DNA of 18,000 nucleotides from Gracilibacteraceae bacterium (GTDB lineage: Bacteria; Bacillota; Desulfitobacteriia; Desulfitobacteriales; Syntrophobotulaceae), in NCBI GenBank assembly GCA_031255985.1, contig JAIRRL010000053.1:1-18000 (forward strand), given 5' to 3'. Positions 7,229 to 14,904 of the stretch are shown piece by piece. Positions within the stretch are counted from its first letter, which is position 1, and each line of letters opens with the position of its first letter. The notes under the pieces are model-generated. The model was given only the letters and a program-made list of their open reading frames with translations, did no database searches and was not told where the DNA came from. The position numbers and the translations under genes are program-made.

Positions 7229-8101
7229 ATGCGGAGCATGACTGGGTTTGGTTCCGGGCGGAGCGAAAACGGCGATTGTCTGGTTGAGGCGGAACTGCGG
7301 GCGGTGAATCACCGTTTTCTGGACATAGTGATTCGGGCGCCGCGTCTTGCCCCGGCCATGGAAGAAGAAGCGCGCAGACAGATTCGCGCCGCCGTTTTCC
7401 GGGGCCGGGTCGAACTCTGTTTCAGTTGCAAGGAAATTTCAGGGAAAAGGAATTTGATAACGCTTGACAAAGATTTAGCCCTGTCGTATGATAAATGTCT
7501 GAGAGAGTTGGCTCAGGCTTTGCGGGTGGACTACCGGCCGGATATTCCGCGTCTTGCCGCTTTGCCGGCTGTTTTGGGCGCGGCGGAAACCGCGGAAGGA
7601 CAGATGCCGGCGGATTTGGCGGCGGCGGCTCTGGCTCAGGCTTTGGCCGGGCTGATCGCCGCCCGCGCGGCCGAGGGCGCCAATATCGCCGCTGATTTGA
7701 ACGCTCGGCTGGCTTTGCTCAGAAATTACATCTTGAATATACAGGAGCGGGCGCCCGGCGTCGCGGCGGATTACCGCGCCCGGCTGCGGGAACGGATGGC
7801 CGAACTCGCGGGGGATTACGCCGACGGGCAGCGCCTGGCGGCGGAAGCGGCTTTGTTTGCGGATAAGGCCGATATAACCGAGGAGATAGTCCGCTTATTG
7901 AGCCACGCCGCTCAGTTTGAGGCGGCGCTGGCCGCGAGCGAGCCGGTGGTCGGGCGCAGACTGGATTTTCTTTTACAGGAAATCGGCCGGGAAGTGAACA
8001 CTGTCGGCGCCAAAGCCAATGACGCCTGTATTGCGCGCATCGTGGTCGATTGCAAATGTGAGTTGGAAAAAATGAGGGAGCAAGTACAAAACTTGGAATA
8101 A
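7229..8101 (+). CDS. YicC/YloC family endoribonuclease
   Basis: Full-length member of the family that includes E. coli YicC, reported as an endoribonuclease affecting small-RNA turnover, and Bacillus YloC. The N-terminus RSMTGFGSG is the family hallmark. The C-terminal DUF1732 segment has LLQEIGREVNTVGAKAND and a closing charged helix. The start is ambiguous: a TTG at 7223 directly follows the YigZ stop and is well spaced from GGAG (7212-7215), but ATG at 7229 gives the N-terminus closest to homologues (MRSMTGFG), so it is chosen; the TTG start would add two residues. It opens the RNase-remA-gmk-rpoZ-coaBC block typical of Bacillota. Confidence 0.93.
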   Translation: MRSMTGFGSGRSENGDCLVEAELRAVNHRFLDIVIRAPRLAPAMEEEARRQIRAAVFRGRVELCFSCKEISGKRNLITLDKDLALSYDKCLRELAQALRVDYRPDIPRLAALPAVLGAAETAEGQMPADLAAAALAQALAGLIAARAAEGANIAADLNARLALLRNYILNIQERAPGVAADYRARLRERMAELAGDYADGQRLAAEAALFADKADITEEIVRLLSHAAQFEAALAASEPVVGRRLDFLLQEIGREVNTVGAKANDACIARIVVDCKCELEKMREQVQNLE

Positions 8102-8112
8102 GAGGCGAAAAT

Positions 8113-8388
8113 ATGGAGGTCAGGGTGGTTAATATCGGTTTTGGCAACGCTATTCTGACCGGCAGGGTGGTAGCCGTCGTCAATCCTGAGTCAGCGCCGG
8201 TAAAACGGATGATTCAGGAGGCGCGGGAGGGGAGAACCTTGATTGACGCGACGCACGGCCGGCGCACGAAAGCGGTCGTTATCTGCGACAGCGGCCATAT
8301 TTTTCTTTCCGCCCTGCAAACCGAGACCTTGCTCAACCGCCTGACCGCGAAAATTCCCCCGCGGAGCGCGGCGGAGAATGATGGCTGA
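8113..8388 (+). CDS. remA: RemA-like extracellular matrix regulator (DUF370)
   Basis: RemA is a DNA-binding regulator that activates matrix and osmoprotection genes in Bacillus subtilis; homologues are widespread in Bacillota, including species where the target is unknown. The conserved core is intact: NIGFGNAI near residue 7, the NPESAPVKRMIQ segment, LIDATHGRRTKAVVI and the SGHIFLSALQ segment. Length 91 is typical. AGAGG (8101-8105) precedes the ATG at 7-base spacing. The last codons and the stop lie inside the first unit of a 10-base tandem repeat (8381-8420), so repeat copy number could alter the C-terminal end. Position directly upstream of gmk is conserved in the phylum. Confidence 0.93.
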   Translation: MEVRVVNIGFGNAILTGRVVAVVNPESAPVKRMIQEAREGRTLIDATHGRRTKAVVICDSGHIFLSALQTETLLNRLTAKIPPRSAAENDG

Positions 8389-8420
8389 TGATGACTGATG
8401 ATGGCTGATGATGTCTGAGG
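8381..8420 (+). repeat. Four-copy 10-base tandem repeat between remA and gmk
   Basis: Units are ATGGCTGATG (8381-8390), ATGACTGATG (8391-8400), ATGGCTGATG (8401-8410) and the diverged ATGTCTGAGG (8411-8420). The remA stop TGA (8386-8388) lies in unit 1. In unit 4 the change TGATG to TGAGG creates GAGG, the probable gmk ribosome binding site, 6 to 7 bases before its ATG. Each unit starts with ATG, and each ATG opens a 5-6 codon ORF. Confidence 0.9.
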
Positions 8421-8427
8421 TAAAAAA

Positions 8428-9006
8428 ATGATGATTTCTCCGACCGGCCTGCTCGTGGTGATATCCGGTCCCGGCGGCGTAGGCAAAGGCACTGTATGCG
8501 CAGAATTGCTGAAAGACGGCGAAATGGCCCTTTCCGTTTCCGTAACGACGCGGCGGCCGCGCCCGGAGGAAAAAGAGGGCGAACATTATTATTTCCGCTC
8601 GCGGGAGGAATTTAACCGTCTCCGCGCCGAGGGCCGTCTGCTCGAATCGGCGGAGGTCGCCGGTAATCTGTACGGCACGCCGCGGGCGGAGGCGGAAAAA
8701 CTGCTGGCGGCGGGTAAAACGGTCGTCTTGGAAATCGACGTGCAGGGCGGCCGGCAGATAAAAGATATCCTGCCCTGCCTGACCATATTTCTCATGCCGC
8801 CCTCCCCGGCGGAACTGGAGAGACGCTTTCGCTACCGCGGCGCGGACAGCGAACAGGTTATGGCGGCCAGAATGGCGCTGGCGGCGCAGGAAATGGAAGC
8901 GGCCGTGGATTACGACTTTGTGGTGGTCAACGACGAGTTGGATCGGGCAGTAGAAGAAGTCCGCCAAATCATCAGGGCGGCGCGGGAAAAGGAGGACGGG
9001 ATTTGA
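8428..9006 (+). CDS. gmk: Guanylate kinase
   Basis: Phosphorylates GMP to GDP with ATP, feeding GTP, dGTP and (p)ppGpp pools. The P-loop is SGPGGVGKGT (13-22), with glycine where many homologues have serine (GPSGVGKGT), a mild variation. GMP-binding positions are present: SVTTRRPR with Arg42/Arg43, EGEHYYF, Glu73 in LLESAEV, the NLYGTP segment, and Asp104 in EIDVQGG. Length 192 is close to the family norm. Two adjacent ATG codons (8428 and 8431) could both start it; the GAGG at 8417-8420 suits the first. The stop overlaps the rpoZ start by four bases. Neighbours gmk-rpoZ-coaBC are the usual Bacillota arrangement. Confidence 0.97.
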   Translation: MMISPTGLLVVISGPGGVGKGTVCAELLKDGEMALSVSVTTRRPRPEEKEGEHYYFRSREEFNRLRAEGRLLESAEVAGNLYGTPRAEAEKLLAAGKTVVLEIDVQGGRQIKDILPCLTIFLMPPSPAELERRFRYRGADSEQVMAARMALAAQEMEAAVDYDFVVVNDELDRAVEEVRQIIRAAREKEDGI

Positions 9007-9191
9007 GACAGCCATCTCTGGATGAACTGATGCAAAACGTGGACAGCAAATACACCCTCGTTGTGGCCGTGGCCAAAAGGGCCAGGTATATAATGGCCCA
9101 CAGCACGATTGAGGAAAGCAACGAGATAAAGCCGGTGAGCACGGCTCTGCTTGAAATGGAACGCGGCGAACTTTACATCGAAGCGGAATGA
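9003..9191 (+). CDS. rpoZ: RNA polymerase omega subunit
   Basis: Small subunit that helps fold and hold the beta' subunit in RNA polymerase. At 62 residues it is a short, Bacillota-type omega. The N-terminus RQPSLDELMQNVDSKYTLV, the AKRAR segment and KPVSTALLEM are the family signatures. The start is TTG (9003), overlapping the gmk stop (TTGA); the first ATG, at codon 10, would remove the conserved PSLDEL region, so TTG is preferred. Its own stop overlaps the coaBC ATG in ATGA. Expression should therefore follow gmk and coaBC by translational coupling. Confidence 0.95.
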   Translation: MRQPSLDELMQNVDSKYTLVVAVAKRARYIMAHSTIEESNEIKPVSTALLEMERGELYIEAE

Positions 9192-10441
9192 TCGCGGGAG
9201 AGCGGGAACCGCTGCTTGCGGGTAAAAAAATAGTCCTGGGCGTGACCGGCGGCATTGCCGCCTATAAAGCGGCAGACCTGGCCAGCCGCCTGAAAAAGGA
9301 AGGGGCGGAACTGCGCGTCGTCATGACGGAAGCCGCGGCGGAGTTTGTGCAGCCGCTTACTTTTCGCGTTATTTCCGGCAATCCGGTGCATAGCCGCCAA
9401 TTTGAGGAACCGCGGGTCTGGAGCGTCGAGCATGTGGCGCTGGCGGAACAGGCGGATCTCATCGTCGTCGCGCCGGCCACCGCTCAAATCATCGCCTGTA
9501 TGGCTTTGGGCCTGGCGCCGGATCTGCTCTCCACCGTGCTGCTCGCCGCCCGCTCTCCCATTTTGGCGGCGCCGGCCATGAATACGGCCATGTATTTTCA
9601 TCCCGCGACCCAGGAGCATCTGTCCATACTGCGCGCGCGGGGCGTCGTCCTGATCGGCCCGGATGAAGGCGGCTTGGCCTGCGGGGCAACGGGGACGGGG
9701 CGGATGAGCGAACCGGCGGTAATCGCGGCCGCCGCCCGGCGTCTGCTCGCTCTGAGCGGACGGCTTGCGGGCCGGCGGGCGCTGGTCACGGCGGGAGGGA
9801 CGCGGGAACGCATTGATCCGGTTCGCTATATCGGTAATTTCAGTTCCGGCAAAATGGGTTACGCCGTGGCGGCGGCTCTGGCGGCGGCCGGAGCGGCGGT
9901 GACGCTGATCAGCGCCCCGGCCGCGCTGCCGCCGCCGGCCGGAGTTCAGTTCGTGCAGACGGAAAGCGCGCTGGCAATGCGGGAAGCGGTGCGGGAGCGC
10001 TTTGCGGCGAGTGATATCGTGGTCATGGCGGCGGCGGTGGCCGATTACCGGCCGGAGACGGCGGCGGCGGAAAAAATAAAGAAAAGCGGCGGCGAACTTG
10101 TGCTGACCCTGACGGAAAATCCGGATATTCTCGCGGAACTGGGCCGGCGGAAACAGGGGAAAATTATCGTGGGCTTCGCGGCGGAGACGGAGGAAGCGCG
10201 GGCGCGGGGAGCGGAAAAACTCAAGCGCAAAAACGCCGATTTCCTCGTAGTGAACGATGTCGCCCTGCCCGGCGCCGGTTTCGGCGTGGACACGAATATC
10301 GTCAGTTTTCTCTATCCCGACGGTACGGCGCGGGACTTGCCGCTGATGAGCAAAAAAGAAATAGCCGGTCTGATAACGGAAGAGATTGTTCGGCTTTTGC
10401 CAAATGATAATAAATCCGCAAAGGAGAACGAAAATGAGTGA
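9188..10441 (+). CDS. coaBC: Bifunctional phosphopantothenoylcysteine decarboxylase / phosphopantothenate-cysteine ligase
   Basis: Carries out two consecutive steps of coenzyme A synthesis: CTP-dependent joining of cysteine to 4'-phosphopantothenate (CoaB) and FMN-dependent decarboxylation to 4'-phosphopantetheine (CoaC). The CoaC half (about 10-190) has GVTGGIAAYK, the catalytic His82 (EHVALAEQADL), PAMNTAM (129-135) and Cys165 in GLACGATGTGRM. The CoaB half (about 195-417) has TAGGTRERIDPVR (201-213), NFSSGKMG (217-224), AAAVADYRP, EKIKKS and TENPDI. Length 417 is typical of the fused enzyme. The ATG overlaps the rpoZ stop; the last 8 bases overlap metK. Confidence 0.97.
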   Translation: MIAGEREPLLAGKKIVLGVTGGIAAYKAADLASRLKKEGAELRVVMTEAAAEFVQPLTFRVISGNPVHSRQFEEPRVWSVEHVALAEQADLIVVAPATAQIIACMALGLAPDLLSTVLLAARSPILAAPAMNTAMYFHPATQEHLSILRARGVVLIGPDEGGLACGATGTGRMSEPAVIAAAARRLLALSGRLAGRRALVTAGGTRERIDPVRYIGNFSSGKMGYAVAAALAAAGAAVTLISAPAALPPPAGVQFVQTESALAMREAVRERFAASDIVVMAAAVADYRPETAAAEKIKKSGGELVLTLTENPDILAELGRRKQGKIIVGFAAETEEARARGAEKLKRKNADFLVVNDVALPGAGFGVDTNIVSFLYPDGTARDLPLMSKKEIAGLITEEIVRLLPNDNKSAKENENE

Positions 10442-11612
10442 ATATCTGCTAACATCCGAGTCGGTCACGGAAGGTCATCCGGACAAAGTATGCGATCAGG
10501 TTTCTGACGCCATTTTGGACGCTATTTTGCGCGAGGATCGGAACGCGCGCGTGGCTTGCGAGACTTTTGCCGCCACGGGACTCATTCTTGTCGGCGGGGA
10601 AATCACCACGAGCTGTTACGCGGATATTCCGCGCGTCGCCCGCGAGACTGTGCGCGCTATCGGTTATACCGACGCCGCTTTGTGTTTTGACGCCAATACC
10701 TGCTCCGTTATGACCTGCATCAACGAGCAGTCGCCGGATATAGCCCAGGGAGTGAACAACGCGCTTGAGACCCGCAGCGCGAGCGACGAGGCGGATATAG
10801 GAGCGGGAGATCAGGGCATGATGTTCGGTTACGCGACCGACGAAACGGAGACTTATCTGCCTGCGCCGATTTATTTCGCCCACGCGCTGGCCCGCCGTCT
10901 GGCGGAAGCGCGCAAGAGCGGGGAACTGCCCTGGCTGCGTCCGGACGGCAAAACCCAGGTGACTGTGGCCTACAAAGACGGAAAACCGGTATGGATCGAC
11001 ACCATCGTCGTTTCGGCCCAACACGCCCCGGACGTCACGCAGGAGGAAATCAGGGAAAATATTATGAGCCGCGTTGTGGAAGCGGTGCTGCCGGCGGCTA
11101 TGCTGACGGGGGCCACGAAATATTTCGTCAATCCGACCGGGCGTTTTGTCATCGGCGGCCCCCAGGGCGACACCGGGCTTACGGGCCGGAAAATCATCGT
11201 CGATACCTACGGCGGCATGGCCCGTCACGGCGGCGGCTGTTTCTCCGGCAAGGATCCGACTAAAGTAGACCGCTCCGGCGCTTACGCCGCGCGCTACGTG
11301 GCGAAAAACATCGTAGCGGCGGGACTGGCGGCAAAATGCGAATTGCAAATCGCTTACGCTATAGGCGTGGCCCAGCCGGTTTCCATCAATGTGAATACTT
11401 TCGGCACGGGCCGGGTGACTGACGGTGTGATTGAATCGCTGGTACGCAAAAATTTTGACCTCCGGCCGCGCGCCATCATTGACATGCTGGATCTGCGCCG
11501 GCCCATTTACAAGCAGACGGCGGCTTACGGGCATTTCGGCCGTCCTGATATTGACCTGCCCTGGGAGAGGACGGATCGGGCCGAGGAACTCAAGGCGCGG
11601 GCCGGGCTTTAA
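10434..11612 (+). CDS. metK: S-adenosylmethionine synthetase (methionine adenosyltransferase)
   Basis: Makes S-adenosylmethionine from methionine and ATP, the methyl donor for methyltransferases. At 392 residues it is full length. Motifs: TSESVTEGHPDK (7-18, with the ATP-contacting histidine of GHPDK), GAGDQGMMFGYA (123-134), the GRFVIGGPQGDTGLTGRK segment (236-253) and GGGCFSGKDPTKVDRS (266-281). The last has cysteine where alanine is common. The ATG at 10434 is chosen because AGGAG (10422-10426) lies 7 bases upstream and MSEYLLTSES is the normal N-terminus; an in-frame ATG at 10386, inside coaBC, would add 16 unrelated residues. No SAM riboswitch or other leader is possible here because the start overlaps coaBC. 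Confidence 0.97.
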   Translation: MSEYLLTSESVTEGHPDKVCDQVSDAILDAILREDRNARVACETFAATGLILVGGEITTSCYADIPRVARETVRAIGYTDAALCFDANTCSVMTCINEQSPDIAQGVNNALETRSASDEADIGAGDQGMMFGYATDETETYLPAPIYFAHALARRLAEARKSGELPWLRPDGKTQVTVAYKDGKPVWIDTIVVSAQHAPDVTQEEIRENIMSRVVEAVLPAAMLTGATKYFVNPTGRFVIGGPQGDTGLTGRKIIVDTYGGMARHGGGCFSGKDPTKVDRSGAYAARYVAKNIVAAGLAAKCELQIAYAIGVAQPVSINVNTFGTGRVTDGVIESLVRKNFDLRPRAIIDMLDLRRPIYKQTAAYGHFGRPDIDLPWERTDRAEELKARAGL

Positions 11613-11642
11613 GGCAAGGAAAATCAGAAGGAGCGAGGAATT

Positions 11643-12053
11643 ATGCAGCAAATCTCCATATTTCTCGAAAACGCCAAGGGCCGCTTGGCCCAGGTTTTGG
11701 AAAAAATGGCTGAACTTGGAGTAAATATCCGGGCGCTTTCTTTGGCGGACACTAAGGATTTCGGCGTTTTGCGCGTCATAGTCGATGAGCCGGAATCAGT
11801 GGCGGCCAAGCTGAAGGATAATAATTACGTGGTCAAAATAACGCCGGTCTGGATACTCAGAGTGCCGGACCGGCCCGGCGGTCTGGCCGGAGTGCTTGGC
11901 AAGCTCGTGGCTGAGGGCGTGAATGTTGAATATATGTACGCTTTTGTGGAGACCAACGGCGTTTTCGCCCAGGTGGTTCTGCGGGCGCGCGATCAGGAGA
12001 TCATGGAGCGGGCCGTATTGAAACACGGTCTGAGCGAAGTGGCCGTCAGGTGA
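11643..12053 (+). CDS. Tandem ACT-domain protein
   Basis: A 136-residue protein made almost wholly of two ACT domains (about 1-66 and 70-136). Each begins with the typical beta strand and the DRPG-like loop: ISIFLENAKGRLAQVLEKM in the first and WILRVPDRPGGLAGVLGKL in the second. ACT domains bind small ligands, often amino acids, and regulate enzymes or transcription. No catalytic or DNA-binding domain is attached, so it would act as a free-standing ligand-binding regulator or by docking on a partner. A strong ribosome binding site (AAGGAG near 11627) precedes the ATG. An aminotransferase follows after 3 bases and a citramalate synthase after that, which suggests amino-acid sensing tied to one of them; this is inference. 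Stand-alone tandem-ACT proteins also occur beside phenylacetate-CoA ligase-like genes, which are absent here. Confidence 0.88.
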   Translation: MQQISIFLENAKGRLAQVLEKMAELGVNIRALSLADTKDFGVLRVIVDEPESVAAKLKDNNYVVKITPVWILRVPDRPGGLAGVLGKLVAEGVNVEYMYAFVETNGVFAQVVLRARDQEIMERAVLKHGLSEVAVR

Positions 12054-12056
12054 TAA

Positions 12057-13247
12057 ATGATAATGCGTTTTGCTGAACGAATGAAACAGTTTTCGCCGGG
12101 CGTGTTCAGCCGTCTGGCCGCCGTTAAGCAGGAAGCTCTGCGGGAAGGGCGGCGGATCATTGACTTCAGCGTCGGGGCGCCGAACATCCCCCCCGCGCCG
12201 CATGTGCTGGAAGCGCTGACGCGGGCGGCGGCGGCGGGAGAAAATTACGTCTACGCCCTGGACGATCTGCCGGAATTGCGGGCGGCGGCGGCGGCCTGGT
12301 ACAAACGCCGCTTTGACGTCGCGCTTGATCCGGAAACAGAAGTCACCTCCCTTCTCGGTTCACAGGACGGACTGGCGCATCTATGCCTGACTTTCGTCGA
12401 TCCCGGCGACGTCGTCCTCGTCCCCGAACCCTGCTATCCCGTTTTTGCGGACGGGCCGCGCCTGGCCGGGGCGGAAGTCGTCTTCATGCCGCAGCGGCCG
12501 GAAAACAACTGGCTGATTGATTTGGACGCCATTCCCGCCGAGACGGCGCGGCGGGCGAAACTGATGATCGTCTGTTATCCGAACAATCCCACTACGGCTG
12601 TGGCTCCGCCGGGTTTTTACGAAAAATTGGTTGAATTTGCCCAAACGCGCGGCATCGCCGTCCTGCACGACAACGCCTATTGCGAGATGGTTTTTGCCGG
12701 CGGGCGGGGAGGCAGTTTTCTCAGTGTGCCCGGCGCGCGGGATATAGGCCTGGAATTCAACTCGCTTTCAAAAACCTACGGCCTGGCCGGGGCGCGCGTC
12801 GGTTTCGCCCTGGGCAACCGGGAGATGATCGCCCGCCTCCGGCTGCTGAAATCCAATTTTGATTTCGGGGTTTTCCTGCCGGTGCAAAAGGCGGCGATCG
12901 CCGCCCTGAACGGGCCGCAGGATTGTGTGGCCGCCACCTGCGCCGCTTATGAGCGCCGGCGTGATTTATTGGCGGCGGAGTTTACCCGTATCGGTTGGCC
13001 GGTCGCCCCTTCGCCCGCGACGATGTTTGTCTGGGCAAAAATCCCGCCCGGCTTCCGGGGCGGCTGCGAGTATTTCGCGGAAAAACTGGTGCGTCTTTCC
13101 GGCGTCATCGTGATTCCCGGCACGGCTTTCGGGCCTTCGGGAGAAGGCTATGTCCGCATTGCCCTGGTGCGCTCCGAGGCGGAAATTACCGCCGCCGCGG
13201 AGGCTATGGCGGCTTGCGGCCTGTTGCGGGAGTTGAAAGGCGGCTGA
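12057..13247 (+). CDS. PLP-dependent class I/II aminotransferase, DapL/AspC-like
   Basis: Fold-type I aminotransferase of normal length (396 residues). The PLP-site residues are visible: Lys239 in SLSKTYG forms the internal aldimine, Asn177 in CYPNNPTT, Asp205 and Tyr208 in HDNAYCEM contact the cofactor, and Arg247 in GARVGF binds phosphate. A C-terminal arginine in EGYVRIAL would bind the substrate carboxylate. The N-terminal pattern (AERMKQFSPGVFSRL) resembles the LL-diaminopimelate and related aminotransferases of Bacillota, but substrate cannot be decided by eye. The start at 12057 has AGG six bases upstream; ATG at 12063 is also possible and would remove two residues. It sits between the tandem-ACT gene and cimA with gaps of 3 and 1 bases, so a role in amino-acid synthesis is likely. 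Confidence 0.92.
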   Translation: MIMRFAERMKQFSPGVFSRLAAVKQEALREGRRIIDFSVGAPNIPPAPHVLEALTRAAAAGENYVYALDDLPELRAAAAAWYKRRFDVALDPETEVTSLLGSQDGLAHLCLTFVDPGDVVLVPEPCYPVFADGPRLAGAEVVFMPQRPENNWLIDLDAIPAETARRAKLMIVCYPNNPTTAVAPPGFYEKLVEFAQTRGIAVLHDNAYCEMVFAGGRGGSFLSVPGARDIGLEFNSLSKTYGLAGARVGFALGNREMIARLRLLKSNFDFGVFLPVQKAAIAALNGPQDCVAATCAAYERRRDLLAAEFTRIGWPVAPSPATMFVWAKIPPGFRGGCEYFAEKLVRLSGVIVIPGTAFGPSGEGYVRIALVRSEAEITAAAEAMAACGLLRELKGG

Positions 13248-13248
13248 G

Positions 13249-14850
13249 ATGGCGGCGACTGAAAAAAACGGCAAACTGCGCCTGTACGACACGACTTTGC
13301 GAGACGGGGCCCAGGGCGAAGGGGTCTGGTTTTCGCTGGAGAATAAGCTGGATTATATCCGCGCCATGCAGGAGTGGGGCGCCCCCTACATAGAGGCGGG
13401 CTGGCCGGGTGCGAATCCGAGGGACGACGAGTTATTCGCGGCTCTGCGGGCGGAGGGGGCTTTCCGGCGGCCTGGCCGGATCGTGGCTTTTGGCAGCACT
13501 TGTAAGGCGGGAACCAGGGCGGAGGAAAGTCCGCTTCTGAAAAGTCTGATCGCGTCCGGCGCGGAAACAATTACAATTTTTGGCAAATCATGGGAATTGC
13601 ATGTACGCGAGGTCTTGCGCGCCGACGAGGCGGAAAATCTGCGCCTGATCCGCTCGTCGGTCGAATTTTTGACGCGGAGCGGGTTGGAGGTATTCTTTGA
13701 CGCGGAACATTTCTTTGACGGCTGGAAAGAAAACCGCGATTTTGTTTGGCGGGTGCTGGAGGCGGCTCTGGCCGGCGGGGCGCGGGGAGTGGTGCTGTGC
13801 GACACAAACGGCGGCGCTTTACCGGCGGAAGTGGAACGGGGCGTACGCGAGACCCTGACGGCTTTTGCCCCACCCGTGCTGGGCATCCACACCCATAACG
13901 ACGGCGGGCTGGCGGTAGCGAATACGCTGGCGGCGGTCGCCGCCGGCGCCACGCAGCTCCATTGCTGTTGGAACGGTTATGGCGAACGCTGCGGCAACGC
14001 GAATCTCGGCACCTTGGTTTCGCTGCTGCAGCTGAAAATGGGTTATGAGCTGATAAGCCCGGAGCAGGCGGAACGGCTTAGTTACATGAGCCGTTACGCG
14101 GCGGAACTGGCTAACGCTTTTTTTGACGAAAGACAGCCTTTTCTCGGCCGCAGCGCCTTCGCCCATAAAGCGGGGACGCACGCGGACGCCGTGCTGAAAG
14201 ACAGCCGGACATTTGAACACATTGATCCGGCTCTGGTGGGCAATACCCGCCGGATACTGATTTCCGAGCAGTCGGGCCGGGCCGGTCTCTGGGAGCGGAT
14301 GAGACGCTTGCGGCCTGATATCGGGAAGGATCACCCCTGCGTCGAGGAAGCGATGCGGCGGATCAAGGCCAAGGAAAACGAGGGCTATCAGTTCGAGGCG
14401 GCGGAGGGCAGTTTGGATTTGCTCCTGCTCAGAGTTTTGGGGGCGGAGACCGAGCCGTTTACGCTGGAGGATTATCATGTTTGGAGTGATCCGGCCCGCG
14501 GTGAGTTGGACTCGGTGGCTGTGGTCAAGGTAAAAGTCGGGGGCGAATCGCTGCATCTGGCTGCGGAAGGGGATGGGCCGGTCAACGCCCTGGACAGGGC
14601 GCTCAGGCGGACGCTGGCCGCTTTTTTCCCGGCGCTGGAGCGCAGCGAGCTAATTGATTATAAAGTGCGCGTGCTGGACGGTTCCCGCGGTACGGGCGCT
14701 CAGGTGCGCGTGCTGGCGGAAACCCGCTTTGGTTTGGCCAAGTGGGGGACTGTCGGGGTTTCAGCCAATATTCTCCGCGCAAGCGCCGGCGCTTTGCTTG
14801 ACGCTCTCTATGTCGTGATCCTGCGGGATCAGGGGAGCCTTTGCTGTTAA
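13249..14850 (+). CDS. cimA: Citramalate synthase, CimA-type (isopropylmalate/homocitrate synthase family)
   Basis: Condenses pyruvate with acetyl-CoA to (R)-citramalate, the first step of the threonine-independent route to 2-oxobutyrate and isoleucine. The HMGL-like TIM barrel (about 9-290) has YDTTLRDGAQGEG (13-25), YIEAGWPGANP (48-58), the metal-binding HTHNDGG (His214, His216) and GERCGNANL (245-253). The C-terminal part (about 400-525) fits the LeuA-type allosteric dimer domain, where isoleucine or leucine inhibits related enzymes. The AGWPGANP and GAQGEG patterns favour CimA over LeuA; homocitrate synthase is the main alternative. Length 533 matches the family. The ATG lies one base after the aminotransferase stop. 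No T-box or peptide leader is present, so control is probably allosteric or operon-wide. Confidence 0.9.
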   Translation: MAATEKNGKLRLYDTTLRDGAQGEGVWFSLENKLDYIRAMQEWGAPYIEAGWPGANPRDDELFAALRAEGAFRRPGRIVAFGSTCKAGTRAEESPLLKSLIASGAETITIFGKSWELHVREVLRADEAENLRLIRSSVEFLTRSGLEVFFDAEHFFDGWKENRDFVWRVLEAALAGGARGVVLCDTNGGALPAEVERGVRETLTAFAPPVLGIHTHNDGGLAVANTLAAVAAGATQLHCCWNGYGERCGNANLGTLVSLLQLKMGYELISPEQAERLSYMSRYAAELANAFFDERQPFLGRSAFAHKAGTHADAVLKDSRTFEHIDPALVGNTRRILISEQSGRAGLWERMRRLRPDIGKDHPCVEEAMRRIKAKENEGYQFEAAEGSLDLLLLRVLGAETEPFTLEDYHVWSDPARGELDSVAVVKVKVGGESLHLAAEGDGPVNALDRALRRTLAAFFPALERSELIDYKVRVLDGSRGTGAQVRVLAETRFGLAKWGTVGVSANILRASAGALLDALYVVILRDQGSLCC

Positions 14851-14904
14851 AGAATACTTTATTGCAGAATACTTTAATGTTAAAGAAGCTGCTGATGTAA
14901 AAAA
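14851..14904. repeat. AT-rich intergenic island with nested short repeats
   Basis: The 54 bases between cimA and dusB are much richer in A and T than their surroundings. AGAATACTTTA occurs at 14851-14861 and 14866-14876 (15-base period), and TGTTAAAGAA occurs at 14845-14854 and 14879-14888. CTTTAA (14872-14877) and TTAAAG (14880-14885) form a short palindrome. I see no convincing promoter pair or terminator; the ribosome binding site for dusB is also weak. Confidence 0.7.

Noticed and set aside
10386..10433. N-terminal extension of metK starting at ATG 10386
   Set aside because: It lies within coaBC, lacks a ribosome binding site, and adds residues absent from MetK; ATG 10434 has a strong site.
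9173..10468. Long minus-strand open frame opposite coaBC (431 codons), and similar ones opposite mutM, gmk, metK and hemB
   Set aside because: These are mirror frames of well-identified plus-strand genes in GC-rich DNA; their translations are Arg/His/Pro-rich with no family motifs.
11613..11642. SAM riboswitch, T-box or leader near metK or the aminotransferase/cimA genes
   Set aside because: metK overlaps coaBC, and the gaps of 30, 3 and 1 bases are far too short for any such element.
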